Shown: one piece after another, positions 36,251 through 50,556 of the stretch | How positions within the stretch are numbered: position 1 is the first letter of the stretch | Layout: each line of letters opens with the position of its first letter | Translations under genes and position numbers: made by a program | The notes under the pieces: generated by a model | The model's database searches: none | Seen by the model: only the letters and a program-made list of their open reading frames with translations | Told to the model about the DNA's origin: nothing | Assembly: GCA_019188255.1 (NCBI GenBank) | Contig: JAETXT010000009.1 | Location: 3,596,001 to 3,660,000 of the forward strand | Length of the DNA: 64,000 nucleotides | Origin: Verticillium longisporum | Lineage: Eukaryota; Ascomycota; Sordariomycetes; Glomerellales; Plectosphaerellaceae | Direction of reading: 5' to 3'

Positions 36251-39200
36251 TTCTAACCCTCTCTACCTTAATAATAATAACGATAACGAAGTCGGACTCC
36301 TTCTTAATAGCGGCTAGCCTCTAAGACCTATTTTCCTAATAGTTTATAAGAATATCTAACCTCCTCGGCCTAGAATAGTACTTTACGAGAATATAATTAA
36401 TTACTTATTTACTTTAGAGGTATAATATATCTTAATTTAAGGCCTTTTCTTTAATTAATTTATATTAATCCTTAAGAATATCCTTAAGAAAGTAATAAAT
36501 AATAAAGGATTAGCGATAATATTAATACTAAGGTTGAGTAATGCTCTTAGGTTTATAGGGGATAATTTCTAGGAGTTCCTAATTAATTATAAAGATACTT
36601 ATCGCTTAGCTAGCTTTAAAGAAGAAGAGAAGGTTATAAATATTATTATCTATATCGATAAAGATAATAGATACTTTATTAAGCTATTTATAAAGATAAT
36701 ATAAATTAAGGGAATAATATTTATTAAAATTATATAATATATTAAGAAAAAGCGAAATTAGTTTTCTAATAATAGTAAAAACTCTATTATTTAAATTAAA
36801 GTATTATATAATTATAAATAATTACTTAAGGATTTAAAAGAGCTTAATAAAGCTTATTAATTAATATTAAAACTTATAATTATAATAAGGAAATAAAAGC
36901 TTAACCCCTTAACTAATAATAAATTAATTAATATTAATTATAGGATAATTAAAGTTAAGATATTTACGAAAATCGCTAATAATTATAATATTAAAGTTAG
37001 AAACCTCTTTAATTAATTAATATTTAATAAATTTTAAAATATAAATAAATATTTAGAAAAGGAAAAAAGAGATATTTAGAGGTTTAAAGTAATATTAGAC
37101 TATTTAAATTAAGATAATAATAATATTAAGAAGCTCGTAAAACCCTTATTAATAACCTTTATATAAAAGGCGTAAATAAAGGATTCTAAGCTTAATAATT
37201 TAATAATCTAATTCTAAGCTTTAATTATAGAATATAAAATAAGAATATAGGAATCTCGATTAAGGACCTTAATAGCTATTTAAGAACTCCTAAGGATTAC
37301 TTTAAAGGAGAACTTAGTAATTATAAAGGTTAATAGAGGAAACGGGCTAATTACTTACCTCTTAGTGCTCTAGATTATAAACTCAGTAACTAAGCTAGAC
37401 CCTCTAATTATAGTTCTCTTAAGAGCCCTTAATTAAATTAATAGGGTAGCCTATATTATAAGTTTAGGGTTATAAGGATAAGGCTTATATTAATAGGGTA
37501 GGTATTAATAAGGTAGGTATTAATAGATATAATAATAATATAATAGCTATTAATAGCTATAGGCCTCCCGATTAGGCTAATAATAATAATAATACCCTTA
37601 TTTAGAGGAGGATAATAGATTTACGAACTAATACTAATATAGAGATCTATACCCCCTCCTCTAATATAAAGGTCTTATACCTATTATAGAGGTCTCTATT
37701 ATTTAAAGGAATATATACTATAAAGAGCCGACTTCGAGGCTTAGCTAATTAAGTTTATAATATTATATTATTATATTAATAGGGGAGACGATTAGGAATT
37801 AATACTATTATAGCTTATAGTTAAGGGCTAGAATTAAGGTTTCCTTAATCGATATAGTATCTTTAAATAAATAATTATAATAAGCTAGCCTTTAGCCTCC
37901 TAGGCTTAAAAAGAGCTTAAGTAATAGACCCTTAACTTAATTACCTTATTCCTATTCTCTAATATCTATTAAAAGACGAGGAATACGCTATAGACCCCCT
38001 AAGCTAGAAGCTTAACCTATAGCTATGTTAACTTTATAAGCTAGTACCCTAGAGGACTTCTTAACTTTAAGAATAGGATATATAAAGACGTAATTAATAA
38101 TACTTAAAGGAGAGTTTTCCCTATATCGATTAGATATAATAAAGAGGCCCGCTTTTAAGAGATTAACCTTCTTCTAACCCTAGAGCTAGTATATAAGGAG
38201 ATTAGGGTAATAGGTATAATTAATAGCTATAAGGGCCCTTTACTAAGTAATATTAAAAGGGTATAAGGGTTAATAATAGCTATTCGAGAAAAGCTTATTA
38301 AATAGTTCTAATAATAAGAATATAAAGTCCCTTATAATTACTTTATTATTATAGATTCTAAGCTTTAGAAGATTAAATAGGAGTACGTTTTAGGGATAGA
38401 CTTAGAATATAGATAGCTCTTAATAATATACTTTAAAGTCCCCTGCCTATTCTATAATAATATATAAACTATAAAGAGAAAAAGGATTAACTTTATAATA
38501 GGACTATTTATAAGGCCTAATTAGGCTAATATAAATACTACTTTTAGCTTCGGACCCCTTATAATATAAAAGAAGGAGCTTATAGTCTAAGAACTTAGGG
38601 ACTTTAATATATTTTCAGCTATTACTATATAATAATAGACCCTATTTATTAGCTTAACTAAGATAGATTTATTTAAAGTATTTAAGATATATATCTTTAT
38701 AGTAATTAACTTAAGGGCGTAATTTAATATCGTTTCTAAAAATATTATAAATATCTTTAATTTCTTTTATAGGGTTTATAAATTAATTATTAAAATATAA
38801 TTAGCTATATTAGGGGAACTAAGAAGGGTAATTAGCTATATATTCGAAAATCTATAGGTCGATAAGTATTAATAGCCTATTATCCTTTAAGTTATAATAG
38901 CTAAAGACTATATACTTAATATACTATTAAAGGGGCTATTCTTCGCTTAGATATAAATAATATTTAATTATATTAAGGACTAAGTATATACCGACTTCGT
39001 ATTTAGAGGCTTAAGGATTATAATCCCGATTAACTATATTAGACTCTTTAAGAAGGAAACCTTAAAGGACGTCTATTTAGACTTCTCGCTTAAGAGGATA
39101 TAGATATTATAAGCTAATTAGGGTAATAATGAAAATAAGAATAACGATTAAAGGGGCTTAAGCGATAGTAATATTCTAGCTATTACTAAAGGGAGATATT

Positions 39201-42200
39201 AAGGAGATATTCGAGAATTATATCTAAATAGCTAGGAACTAGATAATTCGCTTAATTAAACGCCTTTCTATAAATCCGCTAATATAGATAAGGGGGACTC
39301 TATTCTAAGGATGCTTTTAGAGGCCTAAGTAATCTATATTATTAATAAAGCCCTTTCTTTAGAAATTACCCCTATTATTCCCCTAATTAAGAGAGCTATT
39401 ACTTAGACTAGTAATTAAGGAGTAAATTATATTTATTATAATATATCTAAGGAATTATTAGGAAAAGTATTCTTTAATTTAATATATATTATTTTAATTA
39501 AATAGAAAGTATAATAGGATATTAATTAAGCTAATATACTTTATACTCTTAAAGCTAAAGAATAATAAACCTAGAAAGCTTCTTTAATTATAAAGCCTTT
39601 AAAGAATATTAGGAAAAACTATATTATATATAAAAAGAAGGCTAATAAAGTAAACCTAATCGATAATAAGCTATCTAATAGTAGTATATTTAAAGGTAAC
39701 CCTTTCTAGAAGGTTAAGAAGCTAGCTATTATCCTATTAGAATAATATATAATCGATAAAGGCCCTTTTAAAAGCTTAATTATATTAAAGTTCTTAGATA
39801 TTAAACTATAATTAAGGCTTATAATTTAGAGATTATAGGATATTATAAACTCCTATAAATACCTCCGATTAGGGGAATAGGATATATTAGAGTAAATCCT
39901 TCTAAATAGGGAAATTATATTAATTTAGGATTTTACTAAATATAGGAGTCTTAATTATAATATCGCTCCTTTATAGAAAATTAAGATAATCCCTTATAAA
40001 GCTTAATAAATAAAGGGCATCCTAATTCTAAAGGCCTTTAAAAAGTTAATTATCGAAATATTAAAGGAATACTTTAAGAGAAAAGTTATTAAGGAAAGCT
40101 ATACTTTTTATAGGAACCTTTAATTCTTAATTTAAAAGAGAGATAAGAAGATAAAGCTTATTAATTTAGCTATATAGATTAATAGGGTTATTATAAAGGA
40201 TACCTTTATACCCCTAAGTAGGGACGACTTCTTAGAGGACTTTATAATATAAAGCTTATCTCCCTCTTCGATTTCTTTAATAAATATAATTAAATACTAT
40301 TTAATAAGATAAATAGGGATATAATAACGTTTATAACTTCTATTAGCTTATTTAGGATATATACTCTCCCCTAAGGAGCTATTAATTTAATAGCTTAATT
40401 TATATATATAATTATAAAAATCCTTTATAACTTTATCCTTTATTATTATTATACTTTTATAGATAATATTACTATTAAGGGATTAACTATTAACTATAAA
40501 AGTAAGAATTTAATCCTAGGGGTATATTAATTTATTATTAAATATTTTTAAAATATTAATAAAGTCTTTATTAATATTAAACTTTTAAGATATACTATTT
40601 TAAAAGTAAAAAGCTAATAGGCTTAGGAATTAGCTATTATCGTCGGCTATATCTATAGTATTATAGGTCGTTCCCCTAATCTAGCTAAGATTATTAAGCT
40701 CTAGGAATAGATAAAGTATAATAATATCTTTTCGTTAAGATCCTTCCTAGGGCTAGCTACTTTCTATTAAATTTAAATTAATTACTTTAATATTAAATAT
40801 AGCCCTTTTATGAATCTATTAAAGAAGAACGTCCTATTCTTCTTAATAGATTTATAATAAGAAGCTATAGATATTATTAAAGCTAAATTTATAAGCTCTC
40901 TAATCTTAATTTCGATCGATTATAGTATAGAAGGGGGTATTATTTACCTCTATATAGATATAAGCTTTAAGGGCTAGGGAGCCGTTTTAGAGTAATAGAT
41001 TAATAGGAGGCGAGTAGTCTTAAAGTATAAGAGTAGCTACTAGGACGTAGCTAAATAGAAATATAATTCTAGGAAGCTAGAACTTAAAGTAATCCTAAAA
41101 GCTCTAAAGCGCTTAAGGAATTACTTTTATAGTATTTACTTTATTTTAGAAATAGATATTTAAACGTTTATAATATAGCTTAATAGGGCTATAATAGACC
41201 TCCTAGGATTAATAATTATTTAATAGATTATTTAAATCTATATATTTAATTTTAAAGTTAAATATATTTTAAGGCTAAAGAACTCTATATTAGATAGACT
41301 CTTAAGAAAGCTATTAGGACTCTTTAATTAGGATAACGAAGCTATAGAAGGGGATATTAATAACTTTATCGATATTAATATCTTTATAATAACCTCGGGC
41401 CCTCCTAAATTACTCCTATTAAATAGAGAGACTTAGAATTAAGCTTTAAAGGACTTAGTAAGCTTCCTAATAATAGGAGCATTCCTTAGCGAGTTTACTA
41501 AGAGGTAATAAGAGGTAATTAGGAGAATTATAGTAAAAGCTTTTCTTTAAGATAGCTTCTTTTAGACTTATCCTAATAAGATACGAGCTTATCTATAAAG
41601 GATTATTAATAATTTTAATATATAGGTTATTCTAATTATAATTATATATAAAGAGGTAGAATATTAGGGATATAAAGTAATCTATTAGCGGGTATTACTT
41701 AACTTCTAATAGGATAATATATATCGATAAATTAAAATAATAATTAAGGCTTATCCTATATATTAAATAGTAAGAGGACTATTAAGGGGCGACCCTCTAA
41801 CGTTTACTAAGCTAATTATAGACTCCCTCCCCTTTACTTATATTTACTTTAATATCTAATACTTTTATAATTATTATTTAATAGAAACTAAGTATAGGTT
41901 TATTAATTATATTAAAGCCTAGCTAATTAGGGTAAATACTTTAAAGGCTATTACGAAATTTATCTAGGAGGATATTATCTATAGATATAGCTTATATTAT
42001 ATCCTTATTATTAATAGGGGACTAGAAAATAAAGGATTAATTATTAAATTTAATAATTAATATAGAATAAAGTAGAAGCTTATATCCTTATATAATCTAA
42101 GGGCTAATAGCTTTATCGAAAAAGGTTATTAGCCTATTATATATACCCTAGCTATTTAAGTAATAATAAGAGGCGAAAGAGTTAATTCTCTATTAATAAC

Positions 42201-42900
42201 TCTTCTATTTGTAGATAGAATAATTATTTAAGCTTCTATAGGCTATATACCCTTCTTCCTCCTCTATAGCTACGAAGCTATTATATTGATTAAGATTACT
42301 TCGTTTATATAGCGGATATTAGGCTAGGACTTTATCTATTTACTTAATTAAGAGGTCTAGATATATTTAAGGGCCTTTTCCTAGCTTAAACTTAATAGAA
42401 CTAAAGTAATTCGAATATTTAACTATTAATAGTATACTAGGATTAAGGGGTTAAATCGCTAAAATACTATTTAACTCTATACTTAGAAGCTCTAAATTAA
42501 GGATATAATCTTTATTTATAACGTTAAATAAATAATAAATATATTAAGAAATATAAAGCTTAACCCCTATTAATAAGGCCTATTTAGAATTACTTTAGCT
42601 ATACTTAGAAACCTCTTATTTAGATTAGAAATAATAAAAGGGGATCTTATTTAAGGAATTATTTATATAAATTAATAGCTTAAGAAGTTTATCCTAGACT
42701 TAAATAGCTAATAGGAGCTAGAAAGTAAAGACTTATTAATAAAAGACTTTAAAGAGGAGCTTATAAGAGTATTCGATATTACTATTCTATAGAATGAAAT
42801 ATTAGAAAGATATTATTCCCCTAATTAAGTAAATACTTATCTAATATACCCTAATTCGATTAGTAAAAACTAAGATATTAGGGAAATAATTAATTCTAAG
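36250..42900 (+). mobile_element. Gypsy (Metaviridae) retrotransposon, RIP-inactivated
   Basis: With RIP stops ignored, the plus strand shows Gypsy-type domains in order. Gag/protease-like sequence spans about 36,300-39,000. Reverse transcriptase at about 40,100-40,740 shows INRVTIKDTFIP, a YTFIDNI catalytic-type stretch and IVGYIYSIIGRSPNLAKIIK. RNase H at about 40,900-41,300 shows YIDISFKG, then GAVLE, and VILKALKRLRNYF. Integrase at about 41,700-42,300 shows DSLPFTYIYF and RGPENKGLI. Every frame is riddled with TAA/TAG where CAA/CAG would be expected. I could not identify its LTRs, so the ends are approximate. Confidence 0.75.
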
Positions 42901-44392
42901 GACTCCTCTATACTTCTAAGTAACTTTCTTTAGCGATTAAGATAGTTCTAAGAACTTATTATAGAATAGATTTAAGTATTTATAGCTAAATTATATTAAT
43001 ATAAACGATATATTTACTTAGAAGTATAAATCTAAGGCCTATTTAATAAGGAAGTATATTTTAAAGTAAATAATATTAATTAGGAATAATTTAGGATGCC
43101 CTTTAATTAAATTAATATAATTTAATTAGGGGAATTTATATATTAATAAGATATTATACTTTAATATAATTTATATTCTTTCTCTTTTATTAATAATTTA
43201 ATTATATTCCCTATAATATTATTAAATATTTAAGATATTTTAGCTCTTTCCTTAAACTTTCCTATTTTCATTCTATCTTTTCCGCTCTTTCTTTCTCTTT
43301 TTTAGCTTATAGATAATATAATATACTTAGAATATAATAATCCTAAAATACTAAATATATATTATATTAATATTTTATTTCTTTATTCCTTAGCTAAAAT
43401 TCCTATTATACTTATAATCTTTATTATATTATTCCCCTAATTACGATATACCCCTTTACTTTCCCTTATATAAGTTATCCTAATTAGATACTTATTTAAG
43501 TATAGGATTCCCCGATTAAATATTAGAGATAAATAGAATTAGGATAAATACTAACGATATACTTTAATAGAGATATATAGATTAACCTAATTAGGTTATT
43601 TAATATTTAAATAGTTAATTTAGATTATAATTAGATAATTATACTATAAATATACTAGCTAATATATAAAGTATTACCTATAAGTATAATTATATTAATA
43701 TAAAGTACCTATTTTATACTTAATAACTCTATAGGCCTTACTATTACCCTAATTATATTAACTTCCTTAGAATTAAGAATACTTACTTTATCCTCTTTAA
43801 AATCTTAGCTTAAATATTAAGCGTATTCTCCTTAATCTTATCTATAATAAGATAATTATTTATAAAAACGTAAGACTTAAAGTTTAATATTAATATAGAG
43901 TCTCGATTAAGCTATTATATTCTTATAAGCTCTAATAGCTTAGAAATAGAGTAATAATAAAAGGTTAAGCTCTAAGGATTATAAATAGGATCGAAAGGGT
44001 TATCGAACTCGTCCATTAAAGAAGAGGACTTTAATTAAGGGCTTTAATTAGGTTATAGAAGATAACCTTAGATTTAGGATATATATACTCCTTCTAAAGT
44101 ATTTAAATAAAGTTAGAAGGGCTATCCTAGAAGCTATATTTATATTCCTTATAGATATAATTAGTATAATTAATATAATTAGGAAAGGAAATATATTAGA
44201 AATTAGGATATATAACGTTAACTTAATTAGAAGCTAAAAAGGTCGATTATTAATTCTCTTTATAGCTTTTATAAGGATTATAATTAATACTTCTAAAACC
44301 TTATATAATTAATAAGAATAGAGCTAAGCGATAATGAATAATCTTAATAAAGAACGATCTAAAGGGCCTATTTAGCTTAGAAATAATAAAGA
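42901..44392. other. TA-rich RIPed DNA between Gypsy and Pogo copy 2
   Basis: CpA and TpG are nearly absent and no domain is recognised. It could hold the Gypsy 3' end and LTR, but no matching copy was found upstream. Confidence 0.45.
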
Positions 44393-44394
44393 TA

Positions 44395-44440
44395 ACGTAA
44401 TCCACAAGCGAGTGGTTCACCCAAGCGAGTGGTTCACTTC
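44395..44440 (+). repeat. Left TIR of Pogo copy 2
   Basis: Inverted match to 46,209-46,254 with a single mismatch at position 30 of the repeat. Confidence 0.93.
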
Positions 44441-44492
44441 GCCCGGGCCCACGACCTACACCTGAATTCTACAGATTCCACCTCCGCCCGCG

Positions 44493-46147
44493 ATGGAGAC
44501 TCTTTCAAAAGAAGGTCAATTATTCCTTGCTATCCAAGCTATGGACAATGACCCGAACCTAAGCGCCCGGAGTGCTGCGAGGATCTACACCGTCCCCTTA
44601 ACGACGCTCCTCCGACGCCAGAAGGGCAAACCCTCCCGACGCGAAAGCCCGCCCAATTCTGCCAAATTAACAGTACTAGAAGAGAAAACTATTGTCGAAT
44701 ATATCCTTGACCTAGATGCGCGATCTTACCCTCCCCGGTTGGGTGAGGTCGGAGATATGGCGAATCGCCTGCTTGCCGACCGTGACGCGCCACGCGTCGG
44801 GAAGAACTGGGCCGCAAACTTCGTCAAACGGCAACCAGAGCTCCGGACGCGTTTCTTTCGCAAGTACGACTACAAGAGGGCCCAATGCGAAGATCCGGAC
44901 GCGATAAACGCGTGGTTCCGCCTCGTGCATAACATGATCGCCAAGTACGGCATCCAAGAGGCTGACATGTACAACTTTGACGAGACCGGCTTCCAGATGG
45001 GCGTTATCGCCAACGGAATGGTCGTGACCAGTTCGGAAAGACGGTCCAATGTGAAGATGAGGCAGCCAGGCAACCGGGAATGGGTTACGGTGATCCAGGG
45101 CGTTGGCGCGTTGGGTTTCTCCGTCCCGCCGTTCATCGTGGTTTCGGGCAAGTACCACCTCTCGAGCTGGTACCAGGACGACGCGATTTCTCGCGACTGG
45201 AGAATCGCAACATCTCCAAACGGCTGGACGACGAATGATATTGGTCTGGAATGGATTCGGCATTTTGACAGGCATACAAAGTCCCGTACTTCGGGCGGTT
45301 ATCGCCTACTGATCCTGGATGGCCACGAAAGTCACCACTCGGTCGACTTCGAACTCTACTGCAAGGAGAACAACATCATCACACTCTGTATGCCTCCTCA
45401 TTCGTCACATCTACTCCAGCCTCTCGATGTTGGGTGTTTTGGCCCACTAAAGAAAGCATACGGTCGGCAAATCGAGGATAGGATGAGGGCGGGTACAACG
45501 CACATCAGCAAAGAGGACTTCTTCCCGGCGTTTTCGGCTGCATTTCAGCAAGCAATGACAGAAAAAACATCCAGGGAGGCTTTCGAGGAGCGGGGCTTGT
45601 CCCCCATAACCCGGAAACAGTCCTGTCAAAGCTGGATGTGAGGTTGAGGACGACGACGCCTCCGGGGACGTCCCACGGGGAGCGTGATTCTTGGGTCTCT
45701 AAGACGCCCACTAACCTGCTCGAGGCAGGTTCCCAGACTGACTTCATCAAAGGGCGAATCTCACGCCACCAGGGAAGCTCCCCAACGTCAATTTTAGATG
45801 CTGTTGACTATCTTGCGAAGGGGACGCGGGGTGTTATGCACCAGATCGCTCTTTTGAAGTCAGAGGTTATGATCCTTCGAGAGGAAAATGCTACACTAAG
45901 CCGACGCCGGAGGGCCAAAAAGCTACGTCTCCGGGAAGGAGGAAGCATGGCTGTAGGCGAGGGACAGGACAAGATTGCTCAGAAGGAAGTAGATATCCAG
46001 ATAAAAGAGGAAACGCTGCAGAACCCGGGTCCCGCGTCGTGGTCCCAGCCGAAGAAACGATGCTGTAGCGTATGCGGGAAGACCGGCCACAACGCGAGAA
46101 CTTGTCAGGTAGCTATCTCATCGTCTGCAAAAGACGAGGAGGAGTGA
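44493..46147 (+). pseudogene. Pogo/Fot1 transposase, copy 2, one frameshift
   Basis: It has the same architecture as copy 1: psq-type helix-turn-helix, CENP-B-type region (VGKNWAANFVKRQPEL) and DDD triad D163, D276 and D312 (NFDETGF, LILDGHESHH, LQPLDVGCFGPLK). The first frame is lost at the A-run 45,562-45,567, where one A appears missing. The protein resumes in the next frame as NIQGGFRGAGLVP and runs to a C-terminal CCHC knuckle, CSVCGKTGHNARTC. Corrected, it would be 551 residues, one more than copy 1, which supports this reading. The frame break lies within about four codons of the break in copy 1 but has the opposite sign, so the two are independent. Confidence 0.9.
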
Positions 46148-46208
46148 TTTTAATTGATTTACGGCGTTTGGGTTGAGGTTTTCCTCGGAATGTTTGTCGG
46201 GTCGGGGT

Positions 46209-46254
46209 GAAGTGAACCACTCGCATGGGTGAACCACTCGCTTGTGGATTACGT
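46209..46254 (-). repeat. Right TIR of Pogo copy 2
   Basis: Inverted partner of 44,395-44,440, followed by the TA target duplication. Confidence 0.93.
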
Positions 46255-46368
46255 TAGCTTCCTAGGTCCTACTAGTAGTAGGTCTATTATAAAGTCTATA
46301 ATAAGGTTATAATAGATATATTATAGGATTAGTAAAGGCTTTCAGAGACTACGCTTTAAATTATATTA

Positions 46369-47515
46369 ATATTAAGAGGGCTTTACTACTTATATAAACC
46401 CCGATTTATAATTTTAGCTATACTTAAGAGCTCTAAATAGATAGGGTTAATAATATAAGACTTATAATAATTAATTAATTAATACTATCTCTCTAATTTA
46501 CTACTACCTATATAAATTAATTATATTTATTTAATTTATAGATTATATAAGCTATAAATTACGTACTCCTAGGAATAGTAAATCCCGGCCTAAGTAATTA
46601 CTATATCGGTAAATCCTATATAGTAATTACTAACCTAGGCAATACCCTAATATTAGTTTAATACTAGCTACCCTTTCTTTATAGATAGGATTACCTTAAG
46701 GACTAATATTAGGCTCTATTACTTAGGTTAATAGCTGCTCTAATACGCTTATAATCCCTAGTCTCTAGTATATTAGATCTACTATCCTAACCTATAAAAT
46801 GAATAATATAAACGAGTAATAATAGAAGAATAATAGATAGAATAAGGAAAAACGTAGCTTAATACTATTATTCCTATAATCGCTAAATCCCTAGTCTCTA
46901 GCGCTATAGATTAATTAAATTAGCTATTTAATAGCTCTCTAAGGAAATAAATTAAATTATAATTAAATAATAGGAATAAGCATTTAAGCCCTTTAATAAA
47001 GGAACTAAATAGCTAATTAAATAATTTTCTTATAATAGCTAGATATAGGCTCCTAAAATATCTAAATCGCTAATTTATAAATTAAGGGTAGAAGAATAAT
47101 TATAATTAGCCTTTTAATATAAATAATAGAATTATATTACTTAAATAGGATTATTAGATCCTATTAAGCTAGTTTAGTAAGTACTATATTCTAGGGATCT
47201 ATATATCTAGTTAATAATTTATAATAACTTTATTCCTTTTACCTTTCCTCTTCCTTATATTATATACTTTATTTATAGATTAACTAATTTAATCTATTAT
47301 TTTAGAGCTCCGATAATTAATAAATCCCCCTTTTACTTTTCTCTCTTTCTCTCTCTTTCTCTTATTCTTAGCCTCGATAATACTATTTAAATATAAAGCC
47401 CCTATATCTATTACCCCTCCTACTAAGCGAATAGTAGAATATAAGAACCTAGTTAATATTAATCGTAAGAGCTATTAATCTAGGATTTAGAATATATCTA
47501 TAATAATATCTATAA
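46369..47515 (-). repeat. LTR of Copia family A, copy 2
   Basis: Inverted copy of the LTRs at 29,803-30,988 and 30,986-32,178. It has the same terminal AAAGCCCTCTTAATA (as complement) and the same GA-tract, seen as CT-repeats near 47,340-47,362. Confidence 0.7.
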
Positions 47516-50500
47516 AGTCCTTTATTTAAAGTATTTAAAGTCTTATTTTATTAATAAATAAACTAAAGTTAGTATTAATAATATATACTTTAATCTTAAG
47601 TTTAAGGGCTCTCGATATTATAAATATATTTCTAAGCATTTTTATAAATAAATATAAACTTCTATAATCTCTATTTCCTAGTATCTATAGCTCTAATAAT
47701 TATTATCTATAGCCTAGTTAATACTTTTAAGCCTATTATAGAGTTTTTAGAGGCTTAGGATAAGAAGAATAAGCTAATAAGCTCTTTTCTCTAGTATTTC
47801 CTTAATTATCTAATTATATAATCTATTAATAGGGGATATAAAATATAGAGAAATAGTATATTATCGTTAAAAGTATATTTACTATTATTAAGGAGGAGGA
47901 GGCCAAGGAGGGCGACGATATTAATAAAGACTTTAATAATCTTAATAATATTAAATATAAAGTAGCTAAGCGGGCTATAGCTCTATAGCTCTTTAATTAC
48001 TTATAATAGAATTCCTTTAAATAATTCGGCTTAGAGTCTTTAGACTCCGAGGCTTAGTTTATTCTTTAAAGTAATAATTTTACTATTTTACTATTCCTAG
48101 AGTACCCGTTTCTAAGCTTTATTAATCGTTATTTCTATTATTATTTACTTTTACCCTTTAATTATTCTTTTCTTAACGTTTAATTTATCTTTTAATTCTA
48201 ATTATAAGTATATTAGAGCTTATTAATACTTCTAATATTTAATTTAGCGCTCCTTTAATTATTAAATCTATTAAATCATCGCTTATAATAATCTAATAGA
48301 TTTTATTAACTTTATATTCTTTATAGCTTTATTATAATACTATAAAATCTATAATTAAGTATTTCTCTATTATTATACTTAATTAAACTAAGTATTAATA
48401 GAGCGAGTAGCTATTAGTATAGATAATTATCTATAGAAGTAATAATTCTAAGTATTTATAGATCTCTTAGAGTATCTATTTAAGAATATAAACTATATCG
48501 AAGCTATTAATTATATTATAGACTTCGTTAATTAGAATTAAATATATAATATATTTATATTTAATAGATTATTAATAGAAGATATTATTATATACTATAA
48601 AAGTATTCTCCTAATTACTAGATCGTTTATTATTTAAGAGGATAATAAATCTAATCTATAAATTAAAGTTTTTATTATTAATAAAGGAATTATTAATAAA
48701 TATATAAAGCTAAGCTATTAAGAGATCTAAGTATATATAATTTAAGCTATACCTATATTAATAATCTACTATTATATATATTTATTAAGCTATTTAAAAG
48801 TCTCCTCTTATAGGATTTTAGCTAAAGCTATAATAGAGAAATCGAAGGCTATTTCTAATTAATAAATTAATATAATATATATATTATAAGCTCTCTAAGT
48901 AATATATTACTATTCTAAGCTTATTATCCTTAATATTACTAGCTCTAAGCGATTACTTTAACCTTTCAATTATATTACAAGATTATTAACTTTAACTTTA
49001 ATAATATAATTATTAAAGATACCTTTAGAACCTATATTAAAGATAGAAATTAGCTTTACTTAGAAGCTAGTATTATTAAGCTCTATTTATTCCTTTTATA
49101 TAAATATAGGCTCTCTGAAATTAAGAATATCGTTAATCTATATTCCAATTAGTCTAAAGCTCTTTCCAGTTCTGATTAGAAGTAAATATAGATTATAGCC
49201 TATTAGAATAGTATTTAGGCGCTCTCTATAATAGCGCTAATAGATTATAAACTAATAGAGATTTAACTCTATAATACTATAAAGCGGCTTTATAATATAG
49301 AAAATAATTCCTTCTAAGTATCTATATTATAGCTCTTTAGGAATATATAGGAGAATATTATATAGTAGATCTATAGTATTCTAAATATAAGCTTAATTAA
49401 TATTATAGAGTATTAATTAATAGCTATATTACTATAATATTAATATAATTACTAGGATTAGTTATTAATTATAGTATAGAATTATAAGCGTTTATATTAA
49501 TATTATTCTCTTCTCCTAATTATTATACCCTTAAATTATTAATTTAAATTTCTTATATAAAGCTTAAAGGAGACTTTTTACTTCTTTTATAAAGTAATAT
49601 CTAAAGATCTTAATATTTAGGAACTTAGATCTTCAATTAATATAATTATTCTAACTATTAGGAGTAAATCGATTTTCCTCTTAATTAGATTATTTAAATA
49701 GCTTCCTAGGAGTTATTGTTCTACTTTTATTATATAATTAAATAATTAAATTATAACTTTATTATTCCCTTTTAATAATAAATTAGTATTTAATCTATAA
49801 AGTCCTAATTATATTATTCTTATAATCTATTATATCTATTTATAATAGATTTATAGTATTTATTAACTTCCTAGATCTCTTATATTAATATTATTAAATT
49901 AGCTCTAAATACTTTAATAGTTCCAAGGTCTTTAGAGTTTAAATTACTATTATTCCCCTATTCTCTTAATCTAGCGATTTATTATATAATTTCATATATA
50001 TTCTTCTAAACCCTATTAGGCTATTAATTATATGGATTATAATTACTATATTAGAAACTAAAATAGCTTTATAAGGACTTATTTATTTCTTTTATTCTTT
50101 AAATATAAGAATATTATTTCCTAGTTTTAGGGATTTTAATAAGAGCTATTTAATATCTAATCTATTATAGATTTTAAGAATATTATTAATCTTCTATTTA
50201 GTAATTATCTTTTAAAGCTTTATTATTACTTTATTAATTACTTTAATATATTATATTTAATTTATAGTAAATACTATATTAATAGTAATTCTAGGTATTA
50301 TTCTAAATATAAATAATATAAATATTAATCTATTAAGCTTAATAATATCGTTTATTACTTTTACTATTCCCTAAAATAGTAATTCTAAGCTTATAATATA
50401 AGATTCTACTTTTAAGATTTTATATATTCTATAAATTAGCTTATAATAGCTCTTAACTTTATCGATTAATTAATAAGCTTCTATAGGGATCTAATAATAG

Positions 50501-50556
50501 GTTATACTTAGAAGGTATACCTCTACCCTAAATTCTATAGAGGCGAAGTTCGTTCT

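Larger units (their letters stand above)
44395..46254 (+). mobile_element. Pogo/Fot1-type DNA transposon, copy 2 (1,860 bp)
   Basis: Terminal inverted repeats of 46 bases with one mismatch lie at 44,395-44,440 and 46,209-46,254, starting ACGTAATCCACAAGCG. TA duplications sit at 44,393-44,394 and 46,255-46,256. Each TIR carries the motif AAGCGAGTGGTTCA or a one-base variant twice. It has exactly the length of copy 1, but its TIR sequence and transposase are clearly diverged, so this is a sister subfamily rather than a recent duplicate. It is not RIPed, although it sits in RIPed DNA. Confidence 0.95.
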
